Below are positions 39,946 to 50,103 of a stretch of 64,000 nt of DNA, one piece after another (positions within the stretch are counted from its first letter, which is position 1; the number at the start of each line of letters is the position of its first letter). Below the pieces are notes generated by a model that ran no database searches, was not told where the DNA came from, and saw only the letters and a program-made list of their open reading frames with translations. The stretch spans positions 1-64,000 of the forward strand of contig NZ_LGIU01000058.1 of the NCBI RefSeq assembly GCF_001187915.1, read 5' to 3'. Made by a program: the position numbers and the translations under genes. The stretch is from Arthrobacter sp. RIT-PI-e (GTDB lineage: Bacteria; Actinomycetota; Actinomycetes; Actinomycetales; Micrococcaceae).

Positions 39946-42624
39946 TCAGCGCTCGGCCACGGCGGTGCGGATCGCGGCCAGGGCATCGGGGATGCGGACC
40001 GCCTCGGCCCCGCCGCCCTGCGCGACGTCGTCCTTCCCGCCACCGCCCCCGCCGAGGATCTTCGCGGCGGTGCGCACCAGGGCCCCGGCCTTGACGCCCG
40101 CACCCCGCGCGGCCTCGTTCGTGGCCACGAGCACGAGCGGGCGGCCCTGCGACACGCCGGTCGCCGCCACGACGGCGGCTTCGGAGCCCAGGCGCCCGCG
40201 CAGGTCCAGCACGAGCGTCCGGAGGTCGTCGGCGGCGCCGATCTCCCCGGCGTCGTGCGCGATCAGGCGCACGCCGTCCACGTCCACGGCCGTGTCCACG
40301 AGCGACGCCGCGGCCACGGCGAGCTGCTCCTTCCGCAGCCGGTCCAGTTCCCTCTCCGCCGCCTTGAGCTTGCCGAGCGTGGCCGAGAGCCGTTCCGGCA
40401 GCTGGGCGGAGGGCACCTTCAGCATGTCGGAGAGCTCGGAGACGAGGGCGCGTTCGGCCGCGAGGTGCCGGAACGCGTCGAGACCCACCAGCGCCTCCAC
40501 ACGCCGGTTGCCCGAACCGACGGACTGCTCGCCGAGGAGCGTCAGGCTCCCGATCAGCGACGTCGAGGAGACGTGCGTGCCACCGCAGAGCTCACGGGAG
40601 AACTCCGCGTTCATCTCCACCACGCGCACGGTGTCGCCGTAGGCCTCTCCGAACAGTGCCGTGGCTCCGAGCGCCTTGGCGTCGGCGAGGGACATGATCC
40701 TGGTCTCCACCTCGTAGTTGTTGCGGATCGCGATGTTGGAGACCTCCTCGATCTCCGAGCGGGCGCCCGCGCTGATGCCCTCGCCCCAGGCGAAGTCGAA
40801 GCGCAGGTAGCCGGCCTTGTTGAACGATCCGCGCTGCAGTGCCTCGGGGCCGAGGATCTCGTGGAGGGCCGCGTGGACGATGTGCGTGCCAGAGTGGGCC
40901 TGCTCGCCCGCGTGGCGGCGCTGGCGGTCGACGGCGGCGGTGACTCCCGCGCCCTGCGACACCTCGCCCTCACGCACCACGGCCCGGTGCACGCTCAGGC
41001 CCTTGACGGGCTGCTGCACGTCCAGCACCTCCACCACGAAGCCGTTGCCGGTGATCAGGCCGACGTCGGCGGCCTGCCCTCCGGACTCGGCGTAGAACGG
41101 CGTCCGGTCCAGGACCAGCTCCACCTCGTCGCCCTGCAGCGCCGCCGGGACGGACTGCCCCGTGACCATCAGGCCGATGATCGTGGCCCCGGAGGTGAGT
41201 TCGTCGTACCCGGTGAACAGGGTGCGGCCGCGGCCGAGCAGCTCGGTGAACACGGTGAGGTCCGCGTGACCGGCCTTCTTCCCGCGGGCGTCGGCCTGGG
41301 CCCTCTGACGCTGCTCGAGCATCAGCGACCGGAAGCCCTCGGCGTCGACGGCGAGGCCCGCCTCCTCCGCCATCTCCAGGGTCAGGTCGATGGGGAACCC
41401 GTAGGTGTCGTGCAGGGCGAAGGCGTCCTCGCCCGAGAGCGGGCGCTGCCCGGCGAGGGACTCCTTCACCGCCTCCTCGAGGCGCGCCGTGCCCGAGGCG
41501 ATGGTCCGCAGGAAGGCCTTCTCCTCCGCGTAGGCGATGCGGCTGATGCGCTCGAAGTCGTTCTCCACCTCCGGGTACACGCCCTTCATGGCGTCGCGGG
41601 AGGCGGGCAGGAGTTCCGGCAGGCAGGCCTTCTCCACCCCGAGGAGGCGCATGGCACGCACGGCGCGGCGGATGAGGCGCCGCAGCACGTAGCCGCGGCC
41701 CTCGTTCGACGGGCTCACCCCGTCCGCGATGAGCATCAGGGAGGAGCGGATGTGGTCGGCCACCACGCGGAGCCGGACGTCGTCGGTGTGGTGCGGGTCG
41801 GCGGGCGACTCGGAGCTGGTGTAGGCCTTCCCGCTGAGGGCGGCCGCGCGGTCGAGCACGGGCCGCACCTGGTCCGTCTCGTACATGTTCTCCACGCCCT
41901 GCAGGATCATGGCCAGGCGCTCCAGGCCGAGGCCCGTGTCGATGTTCTTCTTCGGCAGCTCGCCCAGGATCTCGAAGTCGTCCTTGCCCGTGCCCTCGCC
42001 GCGCTGGTACTGCATGAACACGAGGTTCCAGATCTCCACGTAGCGGGTGTCGTCGGCCTCCGGACCACCGTCCACGCCGTACTGCGGGCCGCGGTCGTAG
42101 AAGATCTCCGAGCAGGGTCCGGCCGGACCGGGCTGGCCCGTGGACCAGTAGTTGTCCTTCTTCCCCATCTTCTGGATCCGCTCGGCGGGCACCCCGATGC
42201 CGTCGCGCCAGATCCCGAGTGCTTCCTCGTCCTCGTGGTACACCGTGACCCAGAGCTTCGACGCCGGGAGACCGAAGCCGCCCTCGTCCACGTCCTTGGT
42301 GAGCAGCTCCCAGGCGAACCGGATGGCCCCGGCCTTGAAGTAGTCACCGAAGGAGAAGTTGCCGCACATCTGGAAGAACGTGCCGTGGCGGGCGGTCTTG
42401 CCGACCTCCTCGATGTCCCCGGTGCGGATGCACTTCTGCACACTCGTCGCGCGGCTGTACGGGGCCTCCTCGCGTGCTGTGAGGTACGGGATGAAGGGCA
42501 CCATGCCCGCCACCGTGAACAGGAGCGAGGGGTCCGTGGAGACCAGCGACGCCGAGGGCACCACCGTGTGCCCGTTCTTCTCGAAGTAGCTCAGCCAGCG
42601 GGCGGCGATCTCGTGGGACTTCAT
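39946..42624 (-). CDS. alaS: alanyl-tRNA synthetase
   Basis: An 892-residue class II synthetase. The catalytic core begins EIAARWLSYFEKNGHTVVPSASLV and has RHGTFFQMCGNFSFGDYFK. The editing domain carries zinc ligands HSGTHIVHAALHE and CGGTHVSST. The C-terminal DHHA1 region ends GGGGGGKDDVAQGGG. I start at ATG 42624 behind an AAGGAT site; the open frame extends to 42747 through an unusual G/C tract. The length is standard. Confidence 0.97.
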   Translation of the reverse strand: MKSHEIAARWLSYFEKNGHTVVPSASLVSTDPSLLFTVAGMVPFIPYLTAREEAPYSRATSVQKCIRTGDIEEVGKTARHGTFFQMCGNFSFGDYFKAGAIRFAWELLTKDVDEGGFGLPASKLWVTVYHEDEEALGIWRDGIGVPAERIQKMGKKDNYWSTGQPGPAGPCSEIFYDRGPQYGVDGGPEADDTRYVEIWNLVFMQYQRGEGTGKDDFEILGELPKKNIDTGLGLERLAMILQGVENMYETDQVRPVLDRAAALSGKAYTSSESPADPHHTDDVRLRVVADHIRSSLMLIADGVSPSNEGRGYVLRRLIRRAVRAMRLLGVEKACLPELLPASRDAMKGVYPEVENDFERISRIAYAEEKAFLRTIASGTARLEEAVKESLAGQRPLSGEDAFALHDTYGFPIDLTLEMAEEAGLAVDAEGFRSLMLEQRQRAQADARGKKAGHADLTVFTELLGRGRTLFTGYDELTSGATIIGLMVTGQSVPAALQGDEVELVLDRTPFYAESGGQAADVGLITGNGFVVEVLDVQQPVKGLSVHRAVVREGEVSQGAGVTAAVDRQRRHAGEQAHSGTHIVHAALHEILGPEALQRGSFNKAGYLRFDFAWGEGISAGARSEIEEVSNIAIRNNYEVETRIMSLADAKALGATALFGEAYGDTVRVVEMNAEFSRELCGGTHVSSTSLIGSLTLLGEQSVGSGNRRVEALVGLDAFRHLAAERALVSELSDMLKVPSAQLPERLSATLGKLKAAERELDRLRKEQLAVAAASLVDTAVDVDGVRLIAHDAGEIGAADDLRTLVLDLRGRLGSEAAVVAATGVSQGRPLVLVATNEAARGAGVKAGALVRTAAKILGGGGGGKDDVAQGGGAEAVRIPDALAAIRTAVAER

Positions 42625-43040
42625 GGGGGGATCCTTCGACGGGGGAGCCGGGCAGGGGGCCGGCGGGGCGCATCGGGAGTGCGGGGACGCGTCCCGGGAC
42701 GACGCACTGCCGCCGATGGACACCTCCGCGAGGGCGGTGGTGTCCATCGGCGGGGCAGGGGGCCGCGGCGGGGTCGCCGCGGGGGGGGGGGGGGCGGGCC
42801 GGGGGCCCCGGTCGCCGTGGCCGTGGGCGCCTGGACGCCGAGGGCCGCCCGGAGGGCGTCCTCGCGCTCGGTCATCGCGGAGCGCAGGGCGTCGGCGAAG
42901 TCGGCGATGCTGTCACTGATCTGACCCACGGCCCGGTTCATGCCCTCGGGGCCGAGGGTCGACTTCGCCTGGGAGACCTTGCGGACGGCGACGACGCCGA
43001 TGGTGACCCCGGCTGCCAGCCAGAAGACTCTTCTGATCAT
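42621..43040 (-). CDS. DUF6167-like small membrane-anchored protein, 3' end uncertain
   Basis: ATG 43040, after a GGAGAG site, starts MIRRVFWLAAGVTIGVVAVRKVSQA: one membrane helix, then an amphipathic stretch GMNRAVGQISDSIADFADALRSAMTEREDALRAALGV. Proteins of this type regularly lie between alaS and a DUF948 gene in actinobacteria. After residue about 85 the frame enters a poly-G/C tract (42778-42835) and becomes Pro/Arg-only to the stop at 42621, overlapping the alaS start. The true C-terminus is probably shorter or in another frame. Confidence 0.6.
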   Translation of the reverse strand: MIRRVFWLAAGVTIGVVAVRKVSQAKSTLGPEGMNRAVGQISDSIADFADALRSAMTEREDALRAALGVQAPTATATGAPGPPPPPPRRPRRGPLPRRWTPPPSRRCPSAAVRRPGTRPRTPDAPRRPPARLPRRRIPP

Positions 43041-43065
43041 TGTTCTCTCCGGTTCTCTGAAGGGA

Positions 43066-43440
43066 CTAGCGGCTGCGACGCCGGCGCACGGGTGCTCTCC
43101 GGCCGGCGAGGGCGGAGCGGACACCGTAGCTGAAGGCGGACACCTTGATGAGCGGCGACCCGATGGTGGCCGCGACCAGCGAGGACAGCGCGGAGATGTT
43201 CGCGGAGGCGTCGGAGACGTTGGAGGTGATGCCGTCCACGGTCCTCAGCTGCTGGTGCGTGGTGCTCACGGTGCTCGTGACCTCCTCGATCAGCGGCGTG
43301 GTCTCCTCGGTGACGGTGCGGATGGCCTTGCGCAGCTCGTCGAACACGCGTCCGAGCTTCCAGATCGGTACGGCCAGCAGCAGCACCAGGATGGCGAACA
43401 CGCCGGCAGCTATCAGGCCCGCAATATCTCCACCTGACAT
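43066..43440 (-). CDS. DUF948-domain membrane protein
   Basis: A 124-residue protein with an N-terminal membrane helix (DIAGLIAAGVFAILVLLLAVPIWKLG) and a helical, heptad-like region (LRKAIRTVTEETTPLIEEVTSTVSTTHQQLRTVDGITSNVSDAS) typical of DUF948, a general-stress-like family of unknown role. The C-terminus is arginine-rich. Upstream of the DUF6167-like gene by 25 bp and in its usual place before alaS. Confidence 0.85.
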   Translation of the reverse strand: MSGGDIAGLIAAGVFAILVLLLAVPIWKLGRVFDELRKAIRTVTEETTPLIEEVTSTVSTTHQQLRTVDGITSNVSDASANISALSSLVAATIGSPLIKVSAFSYGVRSALAGRRAPVRRRRSR

Positions 43441-43519
43441 GGGCGGTCTCCTTTACGCAGGGGTGTGCCGTCTCTTGTGGACGGGCACGGGAATTCTTGC
43501 TCTTAGTACCTTACAGAAC

Positions 43520-43551
43520 GAAGAGCCCGCGGCGGGCGCCGCGGGCTCTTC
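43520..43551. terminator. hairpin terminator downstream of rpsD
   Basis: Fifteen-base arms (43520-43534 and 43537-43551) form a perfect G/C-rich stem. It is located 41 bp past the rpsD stop codon on the minus strand, before the DUF948 gene. No T-run follows, as often in high-GC actinobacteria. Confidence 0.8.
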
Positions 43552-43592
43552 GTGCATGCTTCTCGTACTGCGTCCGGATGACCCGGGGGTGA

Positions 43593-44219
43593 TCAGCGTG
43601 CGTAGTACTCCACCACGAGCTGCTCCTCGCAGGTCACGGGGACCTCGGAGCGCTTCGGGCGGCGCACCAGGCGGGCCTGGAGCTTCTCGAGCTGGACGTC
43701 CAGGTAGCCGGGAACGGCGGGGAGGACGTCGCGGTGGGCACCGGCGGCGGCGACCTGCAGCGGGACCATGGTCTCGCTGCGGCTGTGCACGTGGATGAGC
43801 TGGCCCTCGGACACGCGGTAGGACGGGCGGTCCACGCGGGCGCCGTCCACCATGATGTGGCGGTGGACGATCAGCTGGCGGGCCTGCGCGCTGGTGCGGG
43901 CGAAGCCCGCACGGAGCACGAGTGCGTCCAGACGCATCTCGAGCAGCTCGATCAGGTTCTCACCGGTCAGGCCTGCGGTGCGGCGGGCCTCCTCGAAGAC
44001 GCGGGCCATCTGCGCCTCGCGGATGTTGTACTGGGCGCGCAGGCGCTGCTTCTCGCGCAGACGGACGGCGTAGTCGCTGTCCTGCTTGCGACGCGCACGG
44101 CCGTGCTGGCCCGGCGCGTAGGGCCGACGCTCGAGGTACTTCTCTGCCTTGGGGGTCAGGGCGATGCCGAGGGCCCGCGAGATGCGGACCTTCCGGCGGG
44201 CACGTGTGTTGTTAGCCAC
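43593..44219 (-). CDS. rpsD: 30S ribosomal protein S4
   Basis: A 208-residue primary 16S rRNA-binding protein. NTRARRKVRISRALGIALTPKAEKYLERRPYAPGQHG at the start and the S4 RNA-binding domain LDALVLRAGFARTSAQARQLIVHRHIMVDG at about residue 95. It lacks the N-terminal zinc cysteines, so it is the C-minus form. GTG 44219 has the GGAAGG site. It stands alone rather than in the alpha operon, common in Micrococcales. Confidence 0.97.
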   Translation of the reverse strand: MANNTRARRKVRISRALGIALTPKAEKYLERRPYAPGQHGRARRKQDSDYAVRLREKQRLRAQYNIREAQMARVFEEARRTAGLTGENLIELLEMRLDALVLRAGFARTSAQARQLIVHRHIMVDGARVDRPSYRVSEGQLIHVHSRSETMVPLQVAAAGAHRDVLPAVPGYLDVQLEKLQARLVRRPKRSEVPVTCEEQLVVEYYAR

Positions 44220-44537
44220 GTCTACCTTCCGATCATTTTCGCGGCGAAGAGACGGACGTCGCCACGAGGGGTGCATCCGTACTTCCTGGTGTCGCTGGCC
44301 TCCATGTGCGGAGAGCCGGGATTGGCCGCTTCCCGGTACTACAGTCCGTCGCGACCCTGGCCCTTCGTCCGGCACCGAGCAGCAAGGATCCCGCTGCGGA
44401 GGTGGTGGACGGCCGGCTGGTACACGACGACTTGCCAGTCAGCGTCCCATGCTAGCAGTCGGGCAACGCTGCGCCGAACCGTAACGGGAGCGGCCCCGGA
44501 GGGACGTCGTCGGTGCCCGGTCCGCCGCCGGCACCGC
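44220..44537. other. leader/promoter region of rpsD, no gene
   Basis: A 318-bp gap between the end of rarA and the rpsD start, both on the minus strand. No open frame with a plausible start is found. The length leaves room for the rpsD promoter and a structured leader; S4 represses its own translation in other bacteria, but I could not fix a specific structure by eye. Confidence 0.5.
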
Positions 44538-46010
44538 CTAGGAGCCGCGGATGATCCGGCGCAACCGGGCCAGGCGCCCCGCGATGTCCCGTTCCGCGCC
44601 GCGGTCCGTGGGCTCGTAGTAGTCGCGTCCCACGAGGTCGTCCGGTGCGTACTGCTGGGACGCGATCCCGTGCGGCTCCTCGTGCGAGTAGACGTACCCC
44701 CTGCCGTGCCCCAGCTGGGACGCCCCCGGGTAGTGCGCGTCCCGCAGGTGGGCGGGGATCCCCTGCCCACGCCCCGCCCGGACGTCCGCGACGGCGGCGT
44801 TGATGCCGTTGTACGCGGCGTTGGACTTCGGGGCGGTGGCGATGTGCACCACCGCCTCGGCCAGGATGATCCTCGCCTCCGGCATCCCCACGAGCTGCAC
44901 CGCCTGGGCCGCGGCGACGGCGGTCTGCAGGGCCGTGGGGTCCGCCATGCCCACGTCCTCCGAGGCGCTGATCATGAGCCTGCGGGCGATGAAGCGGGGA
45001 TCCTCCCCCGCCTCGAGCATCTTCGCCACGTAGTGGAGGGCGGCGTCCACGTCGGAGCCGCGGAGGGACTTGATGAACGCGCTGGCGACGTCGTAGTGCT
45101 GGTCGCCCGCGCGGTCGTAGCGCAGCGCGGCGACGTCCACGGCCTTCTCCGCGTGCTCGAGCGTCACCGCGACGGGTGCGTCACGCGGAGCGGCATCGCC
45201 GTCCGGCCCCTCGTCATCGTCCTCCTCCGTCCCCTCCGACCCCGTGGGGGGCCCGGCGGCAGGGCGTTCCGAGTGCGCGACGGCGGCGGCCGCCTCCAGC
45301 GCGGTCAGTCCGCGGCGTGCGTCCCCCGCGGCGAGCCGCACCAGGTGCTCGGGCGCCTCCGGGGTGAGCCGGACCGAGCCGGCCAGCCCGCGCTCGTCGT
45401 CGACCGCGCGTTCCAGCAGGCCGCGGATGTCGTCCTCCTCGAGCGGCCGGAGGGTCTGCAGGAGCGAGCGCGAGAGCAGGGGGGAGACCACGGAGAAGGA
45501 CGGGTTCTCCGTGGTGGCCGCGATCAGCACCACCCAGCCGTTCTCCACGCCGGGCAGCAGGGCGTCCTGCTGGGCCTTGTTGAAGCGGTGGATCTCGTCG
45601 AGGAACAGGACCGTGGTCCGCCGGTACAGGTCGCGCGAGGTCAGGGCCTCGTCCATGACGCGGCGCACGTCCTTGACGCCGGCCGTGATCGCGGAGAGCT
45701 CCACGAACGTGCGGCCCTGCCCGCGCGCCACCACGTGCGCGAGGGTGGTCTTCCCCGTTCCCGGCGGACCCCAGAGGATCACGGACGACGGCGCGGCGTG
45801 GCCGCCGGCGTCCGTCTCCCCGGCGAGGGTGCGCAGGGGTGCGCCGCGGCCCAGGAGGTGCTGCTGGCCCACCACCTCGTCGAGGGTGCGCGGCCGCATC
45901 CGGACGGCCAGCGGGCTCCGCGGGCGTCCCGTACCGGGAGCGGCGCCGGGGACCCGCGCGGCGGGCGCCTCCTCGGCGTCGTCGTCCGCGGAGCTGAAGA
46001 GATCGTTCAC
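44538..46010 (-). CDS. rarA: replication-associated recombination protein A (MgsA/RarA), AAA+ ATPase
   Basis: A 490-residue ATPase acting at stalled forks. The AAA+ core has Walker [15 protein letters not shown] (about residue 80), Walker [18 protein letters not shown] and sensor [10 protein letters not shown]. The C-terminal tetramerisation region is [40 protein letters not shown]. An acidic insertion ([15 protein letters not shown]) near residue 265 is unusual. It is followed by rpsD after the 318-bp gap. Confidence 0.95.
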   Translation of the reverse strand: MNDLFSSADDDAEEAPAARVPGAAPGTGRPRSPLAVRMRPRTLDEVVGQQHLLGRGAPLRTLAGETDAGGHAAPSSVILWGPPGTGKTTLAHVVARGQGRTFVELSAITAGVKDVRRVMDEALTSRDLYRRTTVLFLDEIHRFNKAQQDALLPGVENGWVVLIAATTENPSFSVVSPLLSRSLLQTLRPLEEDDIRGLLERAVDDERGLAGSVRLTPEAPEHLVRLAAGDARRGLTALEAAAAVAHSERPAAGPPTGSEGTEEDDDEGPDGDAAPRDAPVAVTLEHAEKAVDVAALRYDRAGDQHYDVASAFIKSLRGSDVDAALHYVAKMLEAGEDPRFIARRLMISASEDVGMADPTALQTAVAAAQAVQLVGMPEARIILAEAVVHIATAPKSNAAYNGINAAVADVRAGRGQGIPAHLRDAHYPGASQLGHGRGYVYSHEEPHGIASQQYAPDDLVGRDYYEPTDRGAERDIAGRLARLRRIIRGS

Positions 46011-46128
46011 CCCGCCAAGGTTACTGTGGGGTCCGGGGCCCTGCGGGACATCGCATCACCGCGGGACCCCGGAGCGGACCATCAGCACGCAGGGGCAGGA
46101 CCCCGACACCGACCCGGGAGGGGACAGC

Positions 46129-46803
46129 ATGCCATCCAGCCGGGCGGTGCTCGTGGGGACGAACCGCCTGGAGGGCTGGCTGTCCCGATTCGCCGATCGC
46201 AACGGCGGCTACGCGGTGGCGGGCGGCGGCGATCCCGGTGCACGGGACGGCGGGCTACCCGCGGGTTCCGTCCGGATCGAGGGCGGCAACGGGTGCGTCG
46301 CGGTACTCTCGCCTCCCCTTCCCCCCGCTGCCCCCACGTCCGCCGACACCTCGCCCCTGCAGGCGCTGCTCACCGGCGTGGACACCTCCGTGGTGGTGGG
46401 GCTGCTGCTCATCCGGCGGGGCGGCTACTCGGTGGGGGCCGCCCGCGCCGGGGGGATCCTGCCCTCGAAGACCGGCCCCCGCTACGTGCAGGGGCGGACG
46501 GCGGCCGGCGGGGGGTCCCCGCAGCGCTTCGCCCGGCGTCGGGCCAACCAGGCCGACGCCCTCGTGGAGGAGACCGCGCTGCGCGCCGCGGCGCTGTTCG
46601 ACGCGCACCCTCCCGCCTGCCTCCAGCTGGGCGGGGATCGGACCCTGGCCGCGGCCGCACTCGCCGAACCGGTCCTCGCCCGGTACACGGGTCTCCCGCG
46701 ACCTGCGTTCCTCACCGTGCCGGACCCGCGTCTCGCGGTGCTCCAGGACGCCGCGCGGTCCGCCCTGTCCGTCAGGATCACGGTCACCGACCCACCGGCC
46801 TGA
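46129..46803 (+). CDS. acVLRF1-like (Vms1/eRF1-like) peptidyl-tRNA hydrolase homologue
   Basis: A 224-residue protein starting at ATG 46129 behind a GGGAGGGG site. The segment GPRYVQGRTAAGG followed by QRFARRRANQADALVEETALRAAALF is the core of the actinobacterial VLRF1 group, thought to release stalled peptides from tRNA. Relatives read GGWSQQRF; here residues 127-134 read GGGSPQRF, so the Trp and the Gln that I take as catalytic are lost (TGG to GGG, CAG to CCG) inside a G/C tract. If real, it should be inactive. It is divergent from rarA and convergent with rpe. Confidence 0.75.
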   Translation: MPSSRAVLVGTNRLEGWLSRFADRNGGYAVAGGGDPGARDGGLPAGSVRIEGGNGCVAVLSPPLPPAAPTSADTSPLQALLTGVDTSVVVGLLLIRRGGYSVGAARAGGILPSKTGPRYVQGRTAAGGGSPQRFARRRANQADALVEETALRAAALFDAHPPACLQLGGDRTLAAAALAEPVLARYTGLPRPAFLTVPDPRLAVLQDAARSALSVRITVTDPPA

Positions 46804-46818
46804 CGCAGACGGGTCCGC

Positions 46819-47481
46819 TCAGGCGCGAGGGAGCGCGGCGTGCCGCAGCGCCGTGATGGCGGCGGCGGCGTCGTCCGCGCCGTAGACCGAGGAACCGGCC
46901 ACGAAGACGGACGCACCGGCGTCGGCGGCGCGGAGGATGGTCTCCTCGGTGATGCCGCCGTCCACCTGGATGACCAGGGGCAGCCCCGCCCCGCGGATCG
47001 CGGCGGCGGCCCGCCGGATCTTCGGGAGCGTCAGGTCCAGGAACGACTGACCGCCGAAGCCGGGCTCCACCGTCATGATCAGCAGCATGTCCAGTTCACC
47101 GAGCAGGTCGAGGTAGGGCTCCACCGGGGTGGCGGGGCGCAGCGCCATGGCGGCGCGTGCACCCGCGGCCCGGATCTCCCGTGCCAGCTTCACCGGTGCG
47201 GCCGCGGCCTCCGCGTGGAACGTCACGGACGCCGCTCCGGCCTCCGCGTACTGCGGCGCCCAGCGGTCGGCGTCCTCGATCATGAGGTGCACGTCGAGCG
47301 GGAGCGGGCTGACCTGCTGCAGGCGCTGCACGATCGGCAGCCCGAGGGTGAGGTTCGGCACGAAGTGGTTGTCCATGACATCCACGTGCACGGCGTCGGC
47401 CGAACCGATGCGCTGCAGCTCCGCCTCCAGGTTGGCGAAGTCCGCGGAGAGGATGCTGGGGTTGATGCGCGGGTGCGTCAC
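46819..47481 (-). CDS. rpe: ribulose-phosphate 3-epimerase
   Basis: A 220-residue TIM-barrel enzyme interconverting ribulose-5-P and xylulose-5-[30 protein letters not shown] (metal/Asp), [24 protein letters not shown] and IQVDGGI are all present. It lies 70 bp downstream of rsmB on the same strand, the usual fmt-rsmB-rpe order. Confidence 0.97.
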   Translation of the reverse strand: MTHPRINPSILSADFANLEAELQRIGSADAVHVDVMDNHFVPNLTLGLPIVQRLQQVSPLPLDVHLMIEDADRWAPQYAEAGAASVTFHAEAAAAPVKLAREIRAAGARAAMALRPATPVEPYLDLLGELDMLLIMTVEPGFGGQSFLDLTLPKIRRAAAAIRGAGLPLVIQVDGGITEETILRAADAGASVFVAGSSVYGADDAAAAITALRHAALPRA

Positions 47482-47551
47482 GATGATGCCTTTCCTGGCC
47501 CGGGTGGTGTCCCCGGCGCGGTGGAGCCGTACGGGTCGGTACCGCGGATGC

Positions 47552-49153
47552 TCATGCCGCCGGCACCCGCCCTTCGGGGGCCTTCCTGATGAGCGCCAGG
47601 TACATGGCGCCCGGGCCGGGGACGTGCGGCCAGAGCTGCGCGCCGGTGCCGCCCCCCGCCCCGGGGGGCCCGCCGGTACTCACGGCGTCCAGGGCCGCAC
47701 CGGCGTCGAGGCGCTCGAAGCCCTCGCGCCGGCGCAGGCAGTCGTCCACCACGGCGTCGGTCTCGGCGTGGTGGGGCGAGCAGGTCACGTACGCGACCAC
47801 TCCCCCGGGGGCGACGGCGTCCAGGGCGGCGGTGAGGAGGTCGCGCTGCAGCGGTGCGAGGCCCGCGAGGTCCGCCGGCTGCCGGCGCCAGCGTGATTCC
47901 GGGCGGCGACGCAGCGCACCGAGTCCGGTGCAGGGCGCGTCCACGAGGACACGGTGGAACTGCCCGGACCGTTCCGCACCGAGGTCGCGGCCGTCGCCCC
48001 CGAGCACGGTCCAGCTGCTCGCCGGCAACGGGCGCAGTGCCTGCCGCACCAGCTGGGCGCGGTGCGGCACGGGCTCGTTGGCCGTCACGTGCACACCCCT
48101 CCCCTGTCCCAGCGCCGCCAGCAGGGCGGTCTTCCCGCCCGGTCCCGCGCACAGGTCCAACCACTGTTCAGGACCCTCGACGGCGCCGTCGGCGAGCTCG
48201 ACGCCGGCCAGGGCACGGGCCACGAGCTGGGAGCCGGTGTCCTGCACCCGCAGGGTCCCGGCGGAGATGCCGGGCAGGCGGCTGACGTCGCCGCCCGAGT
48301 AGGACGCGGAATCCGGTGCCAGCAGGCCCGGTTCGGCGCCTTCCGCGAGGGCGTCGTCCAGGGTCCCGATGCCCGGCAGCGCCACGAGGTGCACCGAGGG
48401 CGCGGCGTTGTCGGCCGCGAGCAGGGCGTCGATCTCCGCGACGTCCCGGCCGTGCGCCACGAGGGACTGCCGGAGCGCCCGGACGATCCACTCCGGGTGG
48501 CTGTGGGTCAGCGCGGCGATCGCGGTGGCGTCGGTCAGCCCCGACACGATCTCGGCGATCCAGCCGTCCAGGTCCCGGGCCGTGACCTTGCGAAGCACGG
48601 CGTTCACGAGCGACGACGGCCCGGCACCGACGACGGCGCGGACCAGACCCACGGTCTGGTCGAGGGCTGCGTGCGCCGGGACGCGCATCGCGAGGATCTG
48701 GTGGGCGCCGATCCGCAGGGCGTCCAGCACCGCCGGGTCCAGTTGGTCGAGGGGCCGGTCCACGCAGCGTGCCAGCACGGCGTCGTACGTCCCCTGACCC
48801 CGCAGCGCCCCGTAGGTCAGCTCGGTGGCGAAGCCGGCGTCCCGGCGGTCCAGCCGGTGCTTCCGGATGCTCGCCGGCAGCACGAGGTTCGCGTAGGCGT
48901 CCTCCGCGGCGACGGCCCGCAGCACCTCGAAGGCCACCAGGCGTGCGGGGTCGGCGCGCCTGGTGCGCTGCGACGGCGCGGCCTCGGAGAACCGTCGCTC
49001 TCCCCCGCGGTTGCGCTCGCGCCCCTGCTCGTTGCGACGCCGGGCGGATCCGCCCTTGCCGCTGCCGCCCGGGCGTCGGCCTCCGCCCGGTGCCCCCGAA
49101 CCGCGGGCGTCCTGCCCCCCCGCCCCGCTGCTCGTCCCGTCTCTCTCCGTCAC
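47552..49153 (-). CDS. rsmB: 16S rRNA (cytosine-C5) methyltransferase RsmB-like
   Basis: A 533-residue protein. A basic, glycine-rich N-terminus (about 60 residues) leads into the NusB-like RNA-binding domain ([24 protein letters not shown] to [13 protein letters not shown]). The SAM-binding half follows with [17 protein letters not shown], the two cysteines in [19 protein letters not shown] and [16 protein letters not shown] 49153 overlaps the fmt stop as GTGA, so def-fmt-rsmB are translationally linked. Confidence 0.95.
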   Translation of the reverse strand: MTERDGTSSGAGGQDARGSGAPGGGRRPGGSGKGGSARRRNEQGRERNRGGERRFSEAAPSQRTRRADPARLVAFEVLRAVAAEDAYANLVLPASIRKHRLDRRDAGFATELTYGALRGQGTYDAVLARCVDRPLDQLDPAVLDALRIGAHQILAMRVPAHAALDQTVGLVRAVVGAGPSSLVNAVLRKVTARDLDGWIAEIVSGLTDATAIAALTHSHPEWIVRALRQSLVAHGRDVAEIDALLAADNAAPSVHLVALPGIGTLDDALAEGAEPGLLAPDSASYSGGDVSRLPGISAGTLRVQDTGSQLVARALAGVELADGAVEGPEQWLDLCAGPGGKTALLAALGQGRGVHVTANEPVPHRAQLVRQALRPLPASSWTVLGGDGRDLGAERSGQFHRVLVDAPCTGLGALRRRPESRWRRQPADLAGLAPLQRDLLTAALDAVAPGGVVAYVTCSPHHAETDAVVDDCLRRREGFERLDAGAALDAVSTGGPPGAGGGTGAQLWPHVPGPGAMYLALIRKAPEGRVPAA

Positions 49154-50103
49154 TCGAACACCAGCTCTCCGCGCGTCGCCGCGCCTCGTGCCCAGTCCAG
49201 GGCGCACATCGTCTTCTTGCCTGCGGGCTGCAGTGTGCCGAGGACCACCGGGGTGGAACCCGTCCCCACCCGGACCTCCCGGTCCACGAGGTGCACCACG
49301 CCGGGCCCCGGACGGTCCAGGGGCATCCCGTCGTCCGCATGCTCCGGGGCGCCGCCGTCGAGCGGGGTGACCGGGCCGAGTTTCACCCGCTGCCCGGCGA
49401 GCGTGGTCCACGCCCCGGGCTCGGGGGTCACCGCGTTGATGCGCCGCCGCACCCCTGCGGCCGGCTGCGCCCAGTCGACGCGGGCGTCGTCGATGGTCAG
49501 CTTCGGTGCCGCACTCGGCTCGCCCGTCTGCGGCGTGGCGGTGACCCGGCCGGCGCCCCGGTCCCCCCGGGGCCGCACGAGCCGTCCCGCGCCGCTGGAG
49601 GACAACCGCGCGAGCCCCCCGCCGCTGGTGGCTGCGGGGTCGGGCGTCTCGGTCATCACCCCGAGCCCCGGCCCCGTGTCCAGGCCCTCCTCGAGGAGGA
49701 ACGTGGTGGCCCCGGTGACGCTGTCGCCCGCCAGCACCGCGTGCTGCACGGGGGCTGCGCCGCGCCACTGCGGCAGGACGGAGAAGTGCAGGTTGATCCA
49801 CCCGTGCTCGGGTACGGCGAGTGCTGCGGGCGGCACGATCCCCCCGTATGCCACGATCGCGGCGGCGTCGAGGTGCAGCATCGTCAGCTGCTCGATCAGC
49901 TCCGGCGTGAACCGGTTGGCCTTCAGCCCCGGGAGCCCGAGGTCCTTCGCCGCCGCTGCCACCGGGCTCGGGGTGAGGATTTTCCTGCGCCCGAGCGGTG
50001 CGTCCACCCGGCTCAGCACGGCGGCGACGTCGAACCCGGCGTCCGCGAGCGCGCGGAGCGACGGCACGGCCACCTCGGGCGTCCCGGCGAAGAGGATCCT
50101 CAT
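49150..50103 (-). CDS. fmt: methionyl-tRNA formyltransferase
   Basis: A 317-residue enzyme formylating initiator Met-tRNA. MRILFAGTPEVAVPSLRAL, the catalytic NLHFSVLPQWRGAAPVQHAVLAGD and the C-terminal tRNA-binding KLTIDDARVDWAQPA are present. Between residues about 165 and 200 (49505-49640) the expected ADTSGxLLxRLxxxGAxLLVxTLDxIxxG reads AATSGGGLARLSSSGAGRLVRPRGDRGAG, a G/C-saturated patch without family likeness but in frame. ATG 50103 overlaps the def stop. Confidence 0.93.
   Translation of the reverse strand: MRILFAGTPEVAVPSLRALADAGFDVAAVLSRVDAPLGRRKILTPSPVAAAAKDLGLPGLKANRFTPELIEQLTMLHLDAAAIVAYGGIVPPAALAVPEHGWINLHFSVLPQWRGAAPVQHAVLAGDSVTGATTFLLEEGLDTGPGLGVMTETPDPAATSGGGLARLSSSGAGRLVRPRGDRGAGRVTATPQTGEPSAAPKLTIDDARVDWAQPAAGVRRRINAVTPEPGAWTTLAGQRVKLGPVTPLDGGAPEHADDGMPLDRPGPGVVHLVDREVRVGTGSTPVVLGTLQPAGKKTMCALDWARGAATRGELVFE

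Noticed and set aside
39412-42924. 1170-codon plus-strand open frame opposite alaS and ruvX
   Set aside because: Mirror of alaS; no family likeness and no start signal.
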